Made by a program: the position numbers and the translations under genes
The notes under the pieces: generated by a model
The model's database searches: none
Seen by the model: only the letters and a program-made list of their open reading frames with translations
Told to the model about the DNA's origin: nothing
From: Polyrhizophydium stewartii
Lineage: Eukaryota; Chytridiomycota; Chytridiomycetes; Rhizophydiales
Direction of reading: 5' to 3'
Length of the DNA: 21,904 nt
NCBI GenBank assembly: GCA_027604665.1
Contig: JADGIZ010000163.1
Span: 1-21,904 of the forward strand
Shown here: positions 21,006-21,904 of the stretch, in pieces
How the letters are laid out: the number at the start of each line of letters is the position of its first letter
Numbering within the stretch: the stretch's first letter is position 1

Positions 21006-21027
21006 AGCAGCCAGATCTTTCCCCAAG

Positions 21028-21904
21028 ATGCAGCAGCAGCACCACAAGGTCCCGTTCTGGAGGTGCATCCGCACGCCACGGCACCCGGCCCCCGCCGCGG
21101 GCAGGGCCGGCGAGGCCGCCGCGGCAGCCTTGCCGTGCTGCGCTGGCGCCGGCAGCCGCGCATGGGGCGTGCATGCTGACGGGGCGGCGGCGCGCAGGTC
21201 GTTCCTGACAAACGAGTCGGTGCGCTCCGTGCGCATCCAGGACCCCCGGCTGGGCGGGCTGTACTACCTGTTCTTCCTTGCCATCTGGGCGTACATCCTC
21301 TACAACATGTTCACGCAGGGCACGTACCTGCAGAAGGTCCCGCCCGTCGGTGGTGCGTCGCCGCCGGCGTCTGGGCGGCCGCGCTGCCCGGTGCTGACCA
21401 GCCGAGCCGATTCCCTGCCCGCGGCTGCTTGGGACCCCTGCGCCGCACCGCCGCCGCATCGGCGGACTCAGGCTCGGTGCGCGCCACGACGCTGCTGCCG
21501 GCGTCCACGACAACGCCGCTATACTGCACGCCCAACACGTTCAACCCCAACGGCTGCGTGTTTTGGACGCAGGACCAGATTGTGTTCCCGTTCTCGGGCG
21601 AGCTCAACACCGTGTTCATCACGACGCGAGTGACGTTCTCGACCACGGTCACGCCCGCATCGCGCGGCTGCGCCAACTTCTCGAGCGCCGCGACGACGCC
21701 GGCGTGTGCGCCGCCGAGCATCTCCGACCCGACAAACGTGGCGACGTCGACGTTCTTTGTGGCCAACGTCGAGGACCTGTCGCTGCGCGTTGACCACGCC
21801 ATCCGCGGCGAGTTCCCGCAGACGTTCTCGCAGTCCAAGTTCCTGACGCAGACGACGTCGGACATGAAGGGCAAGATGCTGCGTGGCTGCGACGGCAACC
21901 CGAA
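21028..21904 (+). CDS. P2X: P2X-type ATP-gated cation channel 2, partial (runs off the window end)
   Basis: Exons are 21028-21062, 21198-21352 and 21472->21904; 207 complete codons are visible. The first two exons are 35 and 155 nt, exactly as in P2X gene 1, with the same phases. Exon 1 encodes MQQQHHKVPFW and splices to RSFLTNESVRSVRIQDP, placing SVR where gene 1 has the TIK phosphorylation-type site. TM1 and the following NMFTQGTYLQKVPP are nearly identical to gene 1. The ectodomain shares WTQDQIVFPFSGELNTVF, the Cys pattern and RVDHAIRGEFPQTFSQSKF. The second transmembrane segment lies beyond the window. Intron 1 (21063-21197, donor GTGCAT, acceptor CGCAG with CTGAC upstream) is 135 bp and stop-free, so unspliced reading would add 45 implausible Ala/Pro/Arg-rich residues. 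It is a tandem duplicate of gene 1, probably able to form homo- or heterotrimers with it (inference). Confidence 0.87.
21775..21853 (+). repeat. 79-bp tract identical between the two P2X genes (copy 2)
   Basis: Second copy of the identical tract at 20197-20275. Sequence on both sides differs at many third codon positions, so identity here is locally elevated. Confidence 0.9.

Noticed and set aside
1..21904. tRNA, rRNA, CRISPR arrays, insertion sequences or transposon ORFs
   Set aside because: I looked for B-box-like GGTTCGAATCC motifs, regularly spaced repeats, transposase or reverse-transcriptase motifs and long terminal repeats, and saw none.

Overview
This is eukaryotic nuclear DNA from a GC-rich fungus. 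Every multi-exon gene is broken by short spliceosomal introns (31 inferred, most 50-215 bp), many with visible CTGAC/CTAAC-type branch points. Two genes carry the velvet domain, which is characteristic of fungi. Two others are P2X-type ATP-gated channels, and one is a cytosolic tubulin-type carboxypeptidase. P2X channels and CCP deglutamylases are, as far as I know, retained in flagellated early-diverging fungi and lost from Dikarya, so the best guess is a zoosporic fungus such as a chytrid. I cannot name the species. All exon models were built by hand from splice sites, reading phase and family motifs. Each complete model sums to a whole number of codons.

Layout. 1-120: extremely C-rich sequence. 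121-1808 (-): membrane-anchored short-chain dehydrogenase, 4 exons. 2216-4728 (-) and 6228-7735 (-): two tandem velvet-domain regulators with matching intron phases and a VelB-like split domain. 7736-9797: about 2 kb with no confident gene. 9798-10457 (-): TSR2, the Rps26 chaperone. 10508-12991 (-): mitochondrial ABC1/UbiB atypical kinase of the ADCK2 type, ending only 50 bp before the TSR2 start. 13146-19103 (-): a 16-exon cytosolic carboxypeptidase of CCP1/Nna1 type, including one GC-AG intron. 19365-20975 (+): P2X receptor, 4 exons, transcribed divergently from the carboxypeptidase across 261 bp. 21028->21904 (+): a second P2X receptor, cut by the window end.

Functional picture. No single pathway unites the window. 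The velvet pair would act in nuclear developmental control, TSR2 in 40S ribosome biogenesis and the ADCK2-like kinase in mitochondrial coenzyme Q/lipid handling. The CCP/P2X head-to-head pair couples a microtubule-modifying enzyme with a cation channel; a shared use in zoospores is only an inference. The most informative new observations are the conserved 35-nt first exon in both P2X genes, which simple ORF finding misses, and the prevalence of GTGCG 5' splice sites.
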